Assembly (NCBI GenBank): GCA_003258405.1 | Contig: QKPN01000003.1 | Span: 248,001-312,000, forward strand | Direction of reading: 5' to 3' | Source of the DNA: Rhodobacteraceae bacterium DSL-40 | GTDB lineage: Bacteria; Pseudomonadota; Alphaproteobacteria; Rhodobacterales; Rhodobacteraceae | Length of the DNA: 64,000 bases | Shown here: positions 54,258 through 64,000 of the stretch, one piece after another | Numbering within the stretch: the first letter of the stretch is position 1 | Layout of the letters: the number at the start of each line of letters is the position of its first letter | Made by a program: the position numbers and the translations under genes | The notes under the pieces: generated by a model | What the model saw: only the letters and a program-made list of their open reading frames with translations | What the model was told of the DNA's origin: nothing | Databases searched by the model: none

Positions 54258-54776
54258 CTTATTCCTCCCCGGAATCAACGGCCACGCGGCACCATAGCTC
54301 TACTTGGGGTTTATCGAAAGCGATCCGGGGCGAATATTTTATGACAAGACCAGCGAGAAATCGGCAGATCCTTACACTTTGCCACTTCTTGGAGCAACTT
54401 CCGGAAAGGTAAACAGGACAAGTTTCCACGCCATAATGGTGGCTTAGAGAAAAGTATTAGCAAGACCGTGACAGAGCGGCAGACTCAGGCTCGAACCCAG
54501 GTATGAGCGGTTTTTCGCCTATGACTTTTTGCTGCATTGCACTCCTGCCCGCCTTCGCAATCGATTGATGTGGAACTCGCCGCAGAATACGCGCCAGCCG
54601 CTCAGCCCACACCCCAATCCTCTGGAATCAGCCGCTTCCCGTCTTCCATCGCGCGAATCTCTCCCCGGACGCGCGGCGATCTGAGTGGAACCGGAAGAGG
54701 CAGACGTATCAGGGTTGGATAGGCCCCACCCGGCGGGTATAAGCGCGTCCGAAGACCAGCCCGAGGATACTTCCCC
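54258..54776. other. Long intergenic region upstream of hisB
   Basis: About 520 bases with no supported gene. It is AT-richer near 54300-54440. It should contain the promoters of hisB (rightward) and the small orphan (leftward). A tRNA-like T-loop string near 54492-54508 does not fold into a tRNA. Confidence 0.5.
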
Positions 54777-55367
54777 ATGCGCAAGGCAGAGATCAGCCGC
54801 AAGACCGCCGAGACGTCCCTCTCCGTCCGGTTGAACCTCGATGGCGAGGGCCGCTACGAGAACCGGACCGGCGTCGGCTTCTTCGATCACATGCTGGACC
54901 AGATTGCGCGTCATGCGATCATTGATCTCGAGATTGAAGCGGAAGGCGACCTGCATATCGACGATCATCACACGGTCGAGGATGTGGGCATCGCCTTTGG
55001 CCGCGCGCTCGCAGCGGCACTCGGCGACAAGTGCGGGATCCGCCGCTACGGCTCCTGCCTGCTCGCCATGGACGAGGCGCTGGTGCGGGCGGCACTCGAC
55101 CTGAGCGGGCGGCCGTTTCTCGTCTGGAAAGTCGACATGCCGAGCCCGAAGATCGGCACGTTCGATACCGAGCTCGTACGGGAATTCTTCACCGCCGTGG
55201 CGATGAACGGCGGCGTCACGCTCAATCTTGCGAAGCTTGACGGCGAGAACAGCCACCATATCGCCGAAGCGACCTTCAAGGCCTTTGCCCGCGCCCTGCG
55301 CGAAGCCGTCGAGCCCGACCCGCGGAGCGCTGGCATCCCCTCCACCAAGGGAACGCTTTCGGAATGA
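54777..55367 (+). CDS. hisB: Imidazoleglycerol-phosphate dehydratase
   Basis: A 196-residue Mn2+ enzyme of histidine synthesis. The metal and active-site motifs [15 protein letters not shown] (residues about 33-47), [14 protein letters not shown] (about 63-76) and [16 protein letters not shown] (about 160-175) are intact. It lacks the phosphatase domain of the E. coli fusion. GAGGATAC precedes the ATG. The stop overlaps hisH. Confidence 0.97.
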   Translation: MRKAEISRKTAETSLSVRLNLDGEGRYENRTGVGFFDHMLDQIARHAIIDLEIEAEGDLHIDDHHTVEDVGIAFGRALAAALGDKCGIRRYGSCLLAMDEALVRAALDLSGRPFLVWKVDMPSPKIGTFDTELVREFFTAVAMNGGVTLNLAKLDGENSHHIAEATFKAFARALREAVEPDPRSAGIPSTKGTLSE

Positions 55368-56002
55368 CCTGCGTCATCATCGATTATTCCAGCGGCAACC
55401 TGCACTCGGCGGAGAAGAGCTTCCAGCGCATGGCGCGGGAGACGGGAGCGGGTACGGTGATCGTTACCAACGACCCCGAGCGCGTGCTGGGAGCGGACCG
55501 GATCGTGCTGCCCGGCGTGGGCGCCTTCGCCGATTGCCGGGCCGGGCTCATGGCGGTCGACGGCATGTTCGAGGCGATCCGGACGCGGGTGATCGATCAG
55601 GGCGCGCCCTTCCTCGGCATCTGCGTCGGGCAGCAGCTCATGGCGAGCCGTGGCCTCGAGCACGGGGTGACGGAAGGGTTCGGCTGGATTCCCGGCGAGG
55701 TGGTAAAGATCAAGCCTTCGGACCCCGCGCTCAAGATCCCCCACATGGGATGGAACGCGCTCTCTGACATTGCGCCGCATCCGGTTCTGGCCGGGATCGA
55801 GCCAGGCGACCATGCCTATTTCGTGCATTCCTATCATGTGATTGCGGAACACCCGGAGCATGTGCTCGCGCGCGTCGATCATGGCGGGCCGGTGACGGCG
55901 GCGGTGGGGCGCGACAACATGATCGGGACGCAGTTCCACCCCGAGAAGAGCCAGAAGACCGGCCTCAGGCTCATCGCGAACTTCCTCGCCTGGCGACCCT
56001 GA
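55364..56002 (+). CDS. hisH: Imidazole glycerol phosphate synthase, glutaminase subunit
   Basis: A 212-residue class I glutamine amidotransferase that feeds ammonia to HisF. The triad Cys is in GICVGQQL (about residue 82) and His/Glu in QFHPEKS (about 193-199). Its ATG overlaps hisB as ATGA. Normally hisA and hisF follow; here a convergent MarR gene ends nine bases away, so the remainder of the his pathway is elsewhere. Confidence 0.97.
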   Translation: MTCVIIDYSSGNLHSAEKSFQRMARETGAGTVIVTNDPERVLGADRIVLPGVGAFADCRAGLMAVDGMFEAIRTRVIDQGAPFLGICVGQQLMASRGLEHGVTEGFGWIPGEVVKIKPSDPALKIPHMGWNALSDIAPHPVLAGIEPGDHAYFVHSYHVIAEHPEHVLARVDHGGPVTAAVGRDNMIGTQFHPEKSQKTGLRLIANFLAWRP

Positions 56003-56011
56003 CCTTGCGGA

Positions 56012-56449
56012 TCAGCCGCGCTCCCCGCGCAGAGCGGCGATCGCAAGCCGCATAAGGCGGAGAAACTCGGCCTGTTCGCCGGCGTTCATCGCGCCGAGCG
56101 CATTTGCGTTGGTCTTCATGGCCGCCTCGAGCGCCGGTGTGCGCAGGGCGCGTGCCTTTTCCGTGAGCCAGATCTGCTGCACCCGGCCATCGCCCGGATG
56201 CGGCCGGCGCAGGATGAGGGCGTCGCGCTCCATGCGCGCAAGCGTGTTGGCGAGCGTCGCCTGCTCCACGTCGAGCTTCGCAACGAGATCCTTCTGGCTC
56301 TGGCCGTCCTTTTCCCAGAGCTCCAGCAATGCCGGAAACTGGCCTGGCGTGAGGCCGAGCGGGCGGATGCGTTCGGCGAGGCCAAGCGCAAAGAGCCGTG
56401 CCATATGGTTGGCGAGGTAGCCCGCCGAGCTGTCCTTGCAAAAATCCAT
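56012..56449 (-). CDS. MarR-family transcriptional regulator
   Basis: A 145-residue winged-helix regulator with SQKDLVAKLDVEQATLANTLARMERDALI as recognition region (cited as KDLVAKLDVEQATLANTLAR) and the wing HPGDGRVQQIWLTEKA. The ATG follows AAAGGGAGGAGC; an ATG five codons earlier lacks a good site. It is divergent from a four-helix membrane protein and almost certainly binds the double palindrome between the two genes. Confidence 0.9.
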   Translation of the reverse strand: MDFCKDSSAGYLANHMARLFALGLAERIRPLGLTPGQFPALLELWEKDGQSQKDLVAKLDVEQATLANTLARMERDALILRRPHPGDGRVQQIWLTEKARALRTPALEAAMKTNANALGAMNAGEQAEFLRLMRLAIAALRGERG

Positions 56450-56467
56450 GCTCCTCCCTTTCATTTA

Positions 56468-56501
56468 ATAGCTCGCTATGCAATATTATATAGCGAGCTA
56501 T
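56468..56501. promoter_or_regulatory. Double MarR operator
   Basis: ATAGCTCGCTAT (56468-56479) and ATAGCGAGCTAT (56490-56501) form a perfect 12-base inverted repeat with a ten-base spacer. Each arm is itself a 5-2-5 palindrome, so two MarR dimers could bind 22 bases apart, straddling TATTATATAG. Confidence 0.8.
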
Positions 56502-56519
56502 ATTTACGGAGGACGCCTG

Positions 56520-56966
56520 ATGCCGAAATACATTCATCCGCTCGCCGGAGGTATCGCGATGCTGACCATCGCGACCTTCTGGCTTTCCACCGTGGTCGTT
56601 GAGCTTTCAGGGAGTGAGGCGGCCATCATTGCGGTGAAGACCGCGATCCCCTGGGGGCTGCTGTTGCTCGTTCCCGCGCTGGCGCTCACCGGCGCGACCG
56701 GCAACTTGCAGGCCCGCCGACGCCGGGGGCCGCTGGTCGCCGCCAAACAGGCACGCATGAAGGTCGTTGCGGCAAACGGGCTGCTCGTGCTCGTTCCCTG
56801 CGCGCTCTTTCTCGCGGCGCGCGCCGTGGAGGGCCGGTTCGATGCGATCTTCTATGCCGTTCAACTCACCGAGCTTGTTGCAGGCGCCCTGAACCTCCTG
56901 CTGCTCGGGCTCAACGCGCGCGACGGGCTCGCGCTTCGCCCGCGTCGGCGGATCGGGACGCTGTGA
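56520..56966 (+). CDS. Uncharacterised four-helix membrane protein
   Basis: A 148-residue inner-membrane protein with four hydrophobic segments (residues about 10-30, 40-58, 82-101 and 110-135) and a basic C-terminus. GGAGG lies seven bases before the ATG. It is controlled together with the divergent MarR gene via a double operator, which suggests a stress or efflux role, but I recognise no family function. Confidence 0.8.
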   Translation: MPKYIHPLAGGIAMLTIATFWLSTVVVELSGSEAAIIAVKTAIPWGLLLLVPALALTGATGNLQARRRRGPLVAAKQARMKVVAANGLLVLVPCALFLAARAVEGRFDAIFYAVQLTELVAGALNLLLLGLNARDGLALRPRRRIGTL

Positions 56967-57360
56967 AGGCCTTGCATCCTGTGTCGAGGGCATCCATCGC
57001 GCCAAGCGCACCGCTGCGCTCCGCGATGGCGGGCTTCTCCTCTTCGCTGACGCCGCTCAGGATGATGCCGGCACGACAGGCCTCAAGCGCAGCCTCGGCG
57101 GCGGCCAGACGATCCGAGAGATGCATGCCCGCCTCACTCGCCTCGCAGCTCCTGAGCATGCTCTGGGTAAAATGGCCGAGCCCGCGCAGGCGGGCCTGGC
57201 TGCGGTAGAAGAGGCATGGATCCACAGTCTGCCCGGTCGCATGCGCGGGCAGCAGCGTGTCGTTTGCCGCCCGAGAGCTCGAAGGCATTGCGCCGGACAG
57301 CGGGGCGAGGAGGAGGAGCGCGGACAGGAACTTGAGCAGTTTCTGCTGCCTGGCGAGCAT
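56911..57360 (-). CDS. Putative secreted four-cysteine protein
   Basis: A 149-residue frame with a good signal peptide (LLKFLSALLLLAPLSGAM) and four cysteines (DPCLFY, RSCEAS, EACRAG, TGCKAF) in a helical domain, which might form two disulfides in the periplasm. The last 56 bases overlap the convergent membrane-protein gene. GGAGG directly abuts the ATG, an awkward spacing, so the start is uncertain. No family recognised. Confidence 0.5.
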   Translation of the reverse strand: MLARQQKLLKFLSALLLLAPLSGAMPSSSRAANDTLLPAHATGQTVDPCLFYRSQARLRGLGHFTQSMLRSCEASEAGMHLSDRLAAAEAALEACRAGIILSGVSEEEKPAIAERSGALGAMDALDTGCKAFTASRSADAGEARARRAR

Positions 57361-57671
57361 CCTCCGAGAGGCCCGCCGGCGGGGGCCGCGCCAGCGCGAC
57401 AGGCTGCCGGGATCGCCTAAAGGGACCGGCGATATCAGAGCGGATGCTAGCGTGCTTCGGCTAATGAAACCGTCATCAAATCAAAACGGGCGCTGAAGAT
57501 CGGCAAGCCGAGCCCTGCGGCATCCCGTCTTTCACGCGACACAGCCCTCCTCCGGCGGCAGATCCCGGCAGAGATCACATACCCGGAGGACAAGACGCGC
57601 AGCGTCACATGCGCGTCAGGTCGGCGTGACATCGGAAGGCGCAGCGATTGCCGCGCCTTCCCCGACCGCCG
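57361..57671. other. Intergenic region at the end of the suf operon
   Basis: About 310 bases without a gene, containing the candidate suf terminator (57634-57661) and the promoter of the secreted four-cysteine protein. Nothing else recognised. Confidence 0.45.
57634..57661 (-). terminator. Hairpin after sufS
   Basis: Perfect nine-base arms GGAAGGCGC/GCGCCTTCC with a ten-base loop begin 11 bases after the sufS stop on the leftward strand. No T-run follows. Confidence 0.6.
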
Positions 57672-58891
<1,220 letters not shown>

Positions 58892-58895
<4 letters not shown>

Positions 58896-59473
58896 TCAAT
58901 TCCCTGCGGCGGGGCGCCCAAAAGCGCGAGCACCAGCGCCATTCCGAAGAAGACAACTGTCATCGTGAGCACCACGCCGCCGAAGACGAGAACCGTGTTC
59001 GGAAAGCCGTGGAGTTCCGCGACAAAGGAGGCGAGTGCCCAGATCACCCAGAACATTGCGACGAGCGCGAGCAGGGTTGCGAGCGGCGGGAGCAGCACGA
59101 GGGCAAGCACCTGCGCGGCCTGGACGCAGACCATCACGGCATCGAGCCATACCACGACGGCGAGGGCATCCCTCGAACTGCCCACTCCGCCGAAGAAGCG
59201 CCCGACCCGCACGATCAGGAAGGTGACGAAAAAGAGCAGCCCGAGCTGCACCCCGGCACCGAGAAGCGGGTTGCCGAGCACAAGGGAGGTCATCGCATCC
59301 AGCGCGCCGGGATTGAGCTGGATGGTGACGAAGCCAAGGATCATGCCGAGGCAGGTGACAAGCAGCGCAGCCTCCAGCAGCACCGGCCCGGGAAGCTCCA
59401 GCGCAAGCAGCCGGCGCGCCGCGAGCCGCGGCCGGACGAGACTGTCGACAAACAACTCGCTCCACACCTTCAA
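58892..59473 (-). CDS. Suf-operon membrane protein, YIP1-like
   Basis: A 193-residue protein with about five hydrophobic helices starting near residue 25. It resembles YIP1-family membrane proteins found in this place of Rhodobacterales suf operons. AAGGA before TTG (codon 1, giving MKVWSELFVDSL) is better spaced than before the next GTG, so TTG is used with modest confidence. It overlaps sufS by four bases. Function in Fe-S assembly is untested. Confidence 0.75.
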
Positions 59474-59531
59474 GGGCTTCCTTTCGCGAGACTGCGGGGC
59501 CCCTTGGGCGCCCGCCTGATGGATTTCGGCG

Positions 59532-60143
59532 CTAGAGTGCCCCGCGCAACGCAACGGCCACAAGGCCGAACAGCAGACAGAAGACGAGGAATACCGACCG
59601 GGTCCGGAACCGCTCACTCTCGGCCACGGCTGCGGCGAGCAGCCAGAACCAGTAGCCGAGTGCGACATAGCCGATCCAGACAGAAACGGAAGCGACGCCC
59701 TCGACACCGGACCGCGCCAAGCTCCCGAAGGCCGCGAGGAGGAGCGCGATCGGTGCGGCGAGCAGCATCGACCAGAAGAGGGCCGAGCGCATGGCAAGCC
59801 CGGAGCCACTGCCCCCGACGAGGCGGGACACGCCACGCATCAGGGCGGCGAGCCCATAGGCGATCATGGGCAGCAGAACGATGAAACCAAAGATCTGAGC
59901 CGCAATCGCGGCGTTCACCGGATCGTCGGCGTCGATAGATGCAGCGCGTTCGAGGGCGGACGGCACACTTGCGACACAGAGGAGGATGCAGGCGAGCCCG
60001 AGATGAAAGAGCGCACGCCCTTCCGAGAGCCCGGCTGAAAGCTGGCGCGCCATCGCGGCGCGGGGCCGGCGATAGGCCGGCCCCATTTCGGCGATCAGTG
60101 ACTGGTTTTGCGCACCTGCCGGAGACATCATGCCGCCTGCCAT
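59532..60143 (-). CDS. Suf-operon membrane protein, multi-helix
   Basis: A 203-residue protein with about five transmembrane helices (first near residue 47, FHLGLACILLCVASVP). It lies four bases after sufD and 58 before the YIP1-like gene. Two later ATGs (MMSPAG) are alternative starts and no start has a strong ribosome site. It is weakly similar in layout to its neighbour, perhaps a distant YIP1-like paralogue. Confidence 0.7.
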   Translation of the reverse strand: MAGGMMSPAGAQNQSLIAEMGPAYRRPRAAMARQLSAGLSEGRALFHLGLACILLCVASVPSALERAASIDADDPVNAAIAAQIFGFIVLLPMIAYGLAALMRGVSRLVGGSGSGLAMRSALFWSMLLAAPIALLLAAFGSLARSGVEGVASVSVWIGYVALGYWFWLLAAAVAESERFRTRSVFLVFCLLFGLVAVALRGAL

Positions 60144-60147
60144 CGCT

Positions 60148-61437
60148 CTAGCGGCGGCGCCGTGCGAGCCAGGCAGCAAGCCTTGCCCGAATGTCGTCGG
60201 CAAGCGCCGGATCCTCGATCTCGGCGATTGCCTCGTCGAGGAAGGCCAGCACGAGAAGTTCTTCCGCCTCGCCGCGGCTCACGCCGCGGGAGCGCAGATA
60301 GAAGAGCAAGGTTTCGTCGACCGCGCCGCATGTGGACCCATGCGAGCAGGCGACATCATCGGCGTAGATCTCGAGCTCCGGCTTGGCGAGGAACTGGCTG
60401 TCGTCATCGAGCAGCAGCCCCTGGCTGATCTGGTAGCCGTCGGTCTTCTGCGCATCGGGCTTCACGAGGATCTTGCCCTGGAAGATGCCCATGGCACCGC
60501 TGCGAAGCACCTTCTTGAAGACCTGACGACTTTCGCAGTTCACGGCATCATGGGTGACGAAGACCGTGTCGTCGTGCCGGAAGTCCCCTTCACCGACGCA
60601 GGCGCCAGCGACATGCGCGATGCCGTCGTCGCCGGTGAACTCGACCACGCATTCGTTGCGGGTGAGCCGCCCGTTCACCGTGAGGGTGAAGGACTTGAAG
60701 GTCGAACGGGCGCCGAGACGTGCAAATGTGCCGGTTACGGCGCGACGCTCGTGATCACGCCCCTGGGCACGCACATGGTGGAAGGCGCCGTCATCGGCGA
60801 CGTCGACCTCGAGCACCTTGTTGAAGCGGGCGGCGGCTGGGCCGTTCTCGAGCAGCGTGAAATCCGCTCCGGCCTCGACGCGCACGATGTTGTGGACCAT
60901 CGCATCCGACAGCGCGTCCTCGTGCAGATAGACGAAGTTCACCGGCTTGCCGGGGCGGCCATGGACCCGGATTGCGAAGCCTTCAGTTGCGCGCGCCGTG
61001 TTGAGCGCCGCCATCGGCCGGTCGACCGGCGTCTGGCCGCGCGCCTCGAGCACGCCGAAGAGCTCCCGCGCCCAGTGGATGTCGGTCGAGAGCGCTTCGG
61101 AAAGCGGCTGGATCTCGATGCCTTCGAGCTCGACCGGATCGGAAAGCTCGCGGGAGAAAACGCCATCCACGAAGACAAGCTTCAGCCGGTCGGCCCCGCC
61201 GAAGAGCGGCGCCTCGTCATTCTCGAACGGCGCAGCTGCAACCGGGGGCTGGCAGGTGAGCGATTGCGGATCGGTGTAGCGCCAGTATTCGTCGCGGCGT
61301 ACGGGAGCGCCGCGCTCGGCAAGACGCCGGGCTGCAGCCTGGCGGACGGACCGCGCCCAGGATGCTTCGCCGGAAGGCTCGGGCGCGGCGGCGAGCAGCG
61401 TCTGCGCGCCGTCGAGTTTCAGTGCAGGAACCGCCAT
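60148..61437 (-). CDS. sufD: Fe-S cluster assembly protein SufD
   Basis: A 429-residue scaffold subunit of SufBC2D. The conserved beta-helix core includes NGRLTRNECVVEFTG, HDDTVFVTHDAVNCESRQVFKKVL and FQGKILVKPDAQKTDGYQ (cited as VTHDAVNCESRQVFKKVL and GKILVKPDAQKTDGYQ), followed by the CSHGSTCGAVDETLLFYLRSRG region. It begins directly after sufC. Length is normal. Confidence 0.95.
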   Translation of the reverse strand: MAVPALKLDGAQTLLAAAPEPSGEASWARSVRQAAARRLAERGAPVRRDEYWRYTDPQSLTCQPPVAAAPFENDEAPLFGGADRLKLVFVDGVFSRELSDPVELEGIEIQPLSEALSTDIHWARELFGVLEARGQTPVDRPMAALNTARATEGFAIRVHGRPGKPVNFVYLHEDALSDAMVHNIVRVEAGADFTLLENGPAAARFNKVLEVDVADDGAFHHVRAQGRDHERRAVTGTFARLGARSTFKSFTLTVNGRLTRNECVVEFTGDDGIAHVAGACVGEGDFRHDDTVFVTHDAVNCESRQVFKKVLRSGAMGIFQGKILVKPDAQKTDGYQISQGLLLDDDSQFLAKPELEIYADDVACSHGSTCGAVDETLLFYLRSRGVSRGEAEELLVLAFLDEAIAEIEDPALADDIRARLAAWLARRRR

Positions 61438-62193
61438 TTATGCCACCGACTTCAGGATGTCCGCATAACCGTTGTGCTCGACCTCGAGCGCGAGCTCCGG
61501 CCCGCCGGTCTTGATGATGCGGCCCTCGGCCATGATGTGGACCACATCGGGGACGATATGATCGAGCAGGCGCTGGTAATGCGTGATGACGAGAAAGGCG
61601 CGATCCTTGCCGCGCAGCGCGTTCACGCCCTGGGCGACGAGCTTCATCGCATCGACATCGAGCCCGGAGTCGGTCTCGTCGAGGATGCACATCTTCGGCT
61701 CGAGCACTGCCATCTGAAGGATCTCGTTGCGCTTCTTCTCACCGCCCGAGAAGCCGACATTGACCGGACGTTTCAGCATCTCCTGGCTGATGTCGAGCGC
61801 CTTGGCCTTTTCGCGCAGCATGCGCAGGAAGTCGGCGGCGTTGAGTTCCTCCTCGCCACGCGCCTTGCGCTGCGCGTTGAGTGCCGTGCGCAGGAAGGTC
61901 ATGTTGCCGACGCCAGGGATCTCGACCGGATACTGGAAGGCGAGGAAGAGGCCCGCCGCGGCGCGCTCTTCGGGCTCGAGATCGAGGAGCTCGCTTCCGT
62001 TCATCTCCACCGAGCCTTCGGTCACGTCGTAGCCGTCGCGTCCGGCGAGAACGTAGGAGAGGGTCGACTTGCCCGAGCCGTTGGGGCCCATGATCGCGTG
62101 GACCTCGCCCGCCTTCACTTCGAGATCGACACCCTTGAGGATCTTCTTGTCCTCCTCCTCAAGGCCGGCGTGCAGGTTCTTGATAGTCAGCAT
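61438..62193 (-). CDS. sufC: Fe-S cluster assembly ATPase SufC
   Basis: A 251-residue ABC-type ATPase with Walker A GPNGSGKST (about residues 37-45), FSGGEKKRNEILQM and Walker B CILDETDSGLDVDA. The DET rather than DEP and SGGEKKR are SufC traits. It powers the SufBC2D scaffold in the cytosol. It follows three small genes after sufB, at a normal 31-base gap. Confidence 0.97.
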   Translation of the reverse strand: MLTIKNLHAGLEEEDKKILKGVDLEVKAGEVHAIMGPNGSGKSTLSYVLAGRDGYDVTEGSVEMNGSELLDLEPEERAAAGLFLAFQYPVEIPGVGNMTFLRTALNAQRKARGEEELNAADFLRMLREKAKALDISQEMLKRPVNVGFSGGEKKRNEILQMAVLEPKMCILDETDSGLDVDAMKLVAQGVNALRGKDRAFLVITHYQRLLDHIVPDVVHIMAEGRIIKTGGPELALEVEHNGYADILKSVA

Positions 62194-62224
62194 TCGTTAT
62201 CCCTTTCAGTTCCGGTGTCCCGTC

Positions 62225-62500
62225 TCACTCGCCGCGCCGTGCGGCACGGGCCTCGTCGAGGGCCGGGTTCCGGTCGAATGTGTGTCGCGCGTCCGGATCG
62301 TCGGTCCGGTACCAGTGAAACAGCTTCGCGACGAAGTTGTGCAGGTAGTGGAAGATCGTGACGAAGACGGCGGTCTTCAGCACCGCTTCCACCAGTGCGC
62401 TGACATTCGTCACGTTCGGCCCGCCGAACACCATGCTCGACAGGTAATTGAGCACGAAAAAGATCGCCCCAGCGATGATTGAGGCTCCCAGAAACTGCAT
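62225..62500 (-). CDS. Small membrane protein between sufB and sufC
   Basis: A 91-residue protein with two or three hydrophobic segments (residues about 5-24 and 38-58) and a charged C-terminus. The ATG touches the ybjQ-like stop (TGATG) and follows AGAGGG; a GTG one codon earlier is also possible. No known function; its position suggests co-expression with Fe-S assembly. Confidence 0.75.
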   Translation of the reverse strand: MQFLGASIIAGAIFFVLNYLSSMVFGGPNVTNVSALVEAVLKTAVFVTIFHYLHNFVAKLFHWYRTDDPDARHTFDRNPALDEARAARRGE

Positions 62501-62820
62501 CACACCCTCTCTATCGTGACCGATGTGCCCGAGGCCGAGACCATGAGCATGCTCTCCCCCACCACCTCGTAATCGAGATCCACGCCCACGACCGCATTAC
62601 CGCCCGCTGCCCCGGCACGTGCTTCCAACTCACCCAACGCGGTCTCCCGCGCCTCCTGCAAGCTCTTCTCGTAGGCCGCCGACCGCCCGCCGACAATGTC
62701 ACGGATCCCGGCAAAGAAATCCCGGAACACATTCGCCCCGAGGATCGCCTCGCCCACGACCACGCCGTGATAGGCAGTGATCCGGTGGTCCTCGATGGAG
62801 GGTGTCGTGGTGACGATCAT
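62500..62820 (-). CDS. YbjQ-family (DUF74) heavy-metal-binding-domain protein
   Basis: A 106-residue protein of the YbjQ/DUF74 family: [30 protein letters not shown] at the N-terminus (cited as [20 protein letters not shown]), then [20 protein letters not shown] and DYEVVG. Members form pentamers and are annotated as metal-binding, with no proven role. It overlaps both neighbours by one to four bases, so it is translated together with the sufB-sufC small genes. Confidence 0.88.
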   Translation of the reverse strand: MIVTTTPSIEDHRITAYHGVVVGEAILGANVFRDFFAGIRDIVGGRSAAYEKSLQEARETALGELEARAGAAGGNAVVGVDLDYEVVGESMLMVSASGTSVTIERV

Positions 62821-63074
62821 TCTTCCGCCTCTTTCCCATCGGATGATCCGTTGGCAAACCGCTCAAGGCGAATACCGACCCACACCGCAACTGGCGCTGC
62901 GGCCACGAGCCAGACCAGCACGAAGACAATCATCGGTGCATCAGGAACGATGGCCATAACAGGATACAATGCAAGACCACCGGCGACTAACCCCGCCGCC
63001 ACCGCCAAATACCTCCAGCTGGTCTGCGGACTGCGCAGCAATTGCTGCAAGGCCTCTCTGGTGACCCCCTTCAC
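62817..63074 (-). CDS. Small two-helix membrane protein after sufB
   Basis: An 85-residue protein with two hydrophobic helices (about residues 22-42 and 47-67) and an acidic C-terminus. It begins five bases after the sufB stop and overlaps the ybjQ-like gene (ATGA). Uncharacterised; part of the suf operon by spacing. Confidence 0.75.
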   Translation of the reverse strand: MKGVTREALQQLLRSPQTSWRYLAVAAGLVAGGLALYPVMAIVPDAPMIVFVLVWLVAAAPVAVWVGIRLERFANGSSDGKEAEE

Positions 63075-63079
63075 GCGTG

Positions 63080-64000
<921 letters not shown>

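Noticed and set aside
53770-54297. Rightward frame overlapping the small orphan gene
   Set aside because: No ribosome site, and its composition is Arg-rich like other shadow frames; the leftward gene has a strong ribosome site.
54485-54515. tRNA-like T-loop (GGGTTCGAGCC on the minus strand)
   Set aside because: The T-stem mismatches and no acceptor, D or anticodon stems of the right spacing can be drawn around it.

Overview
The window is high-GC DNA with dense, short-spaced operons. Its gene content and layout point to an alphaproteobacterium of the order Rhodobacterales, probably from a saline habitat. The clues are: a betI-betB-betA cluster divergent from choXWV with a BetI-type operator; a sufB-(small genes)-sufC-sufD-(two membrane proteins)-sufS operon; plant-type gshA near rsmE and ubiA; uvrC near pgsA-moaD-moaE; and one GTTC-N7-GTTC box, the alphaproteobacterial LexA pattern. 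No rRNA, tRNA, CRISPR array or intact insertion sequence was recognised. Order-level assignment is inference from gene content only.

Layout. 0-6 kb: glyS, a PPDK-like PEP enzyme and meaB in one leftward operon. 6-11.5 kb: a DUF442-sulfide:quinone oxidoreductase fusion behind an AT-rich promoter, an SLC13 permease with TrkA-C domains, a TetR/azoreductase divergent pair and a small orphan protein. 11.6-20.5 kb: gshA, a PEP-mutase/isocitrate-lyase family gene behind an SOS-like box, about 0.9 kb of degenerate repeats, a membrane protein plus rsmE, ubiA, and a large protein with two OmpA domains. 20.5-28.9 kb: pgsA-moaD-moaE separated from uvrC by a DASS transporter, then sppA, a zinc-ribbon protein, a Ca/Na exchanger and a pteridine-reductase-like SDR in one coupled operon. 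29.2-37.8 kb: a sulfatase relic, then choline uptake and oxidation to glycine betaine (betI-betB-gst-betA against choX-leader-choW-choV). 37.8-44.5 kb: rpmB, a copper chaperone, an EF-hand protein, an inositol-phosphatase family enzyme, ygfZ, an MsbA-like ABC exporter, a class V aminotransferase and a glycine-zipper lipoprotein. 45-54.3 kb: an RND efflux pair with a divergent TetR gene, gnd, a BetP-type BCCT transporter and a small orphan. 54.8-57.4 kb: hisB-hisH, a MarR/membrane-protein divergent pair and a secreted orphan. 57.7-64 kb: the suf operon, running off the right edge in sufB.

How genes work together. BetI, BetB, BetA and ChoXWV import choline and make the osmolyte glycine betaine; the BCCT carrier probably adds betaine uptake. 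The suf genes build Fe-S clusters, and ygfZ often supports Fe-S enzymes. The sulfide oxidoreductase, glutathione synthesis, azoreductase, GST and efflux pump suggest sulfide, redox and xenobiotic handling.

No wholly new multi-gene system stands out. The best leads are a shared palindromic operator (TTTCAC-N-GTGAAA with an N8 link) at 13.1 and 52.1 kb, the SOS-like box before the PEP-mutase-family gene, the degenerate repeats at 14.2-15.1 kb that resemble the 3' end of the neighbouring gene, the PPDK-like protein lacking a recognisable ATP-half signature, a double-palindrome MarR operator, and a sulfatase pseudogene whose deletion junction suggests microhomology.
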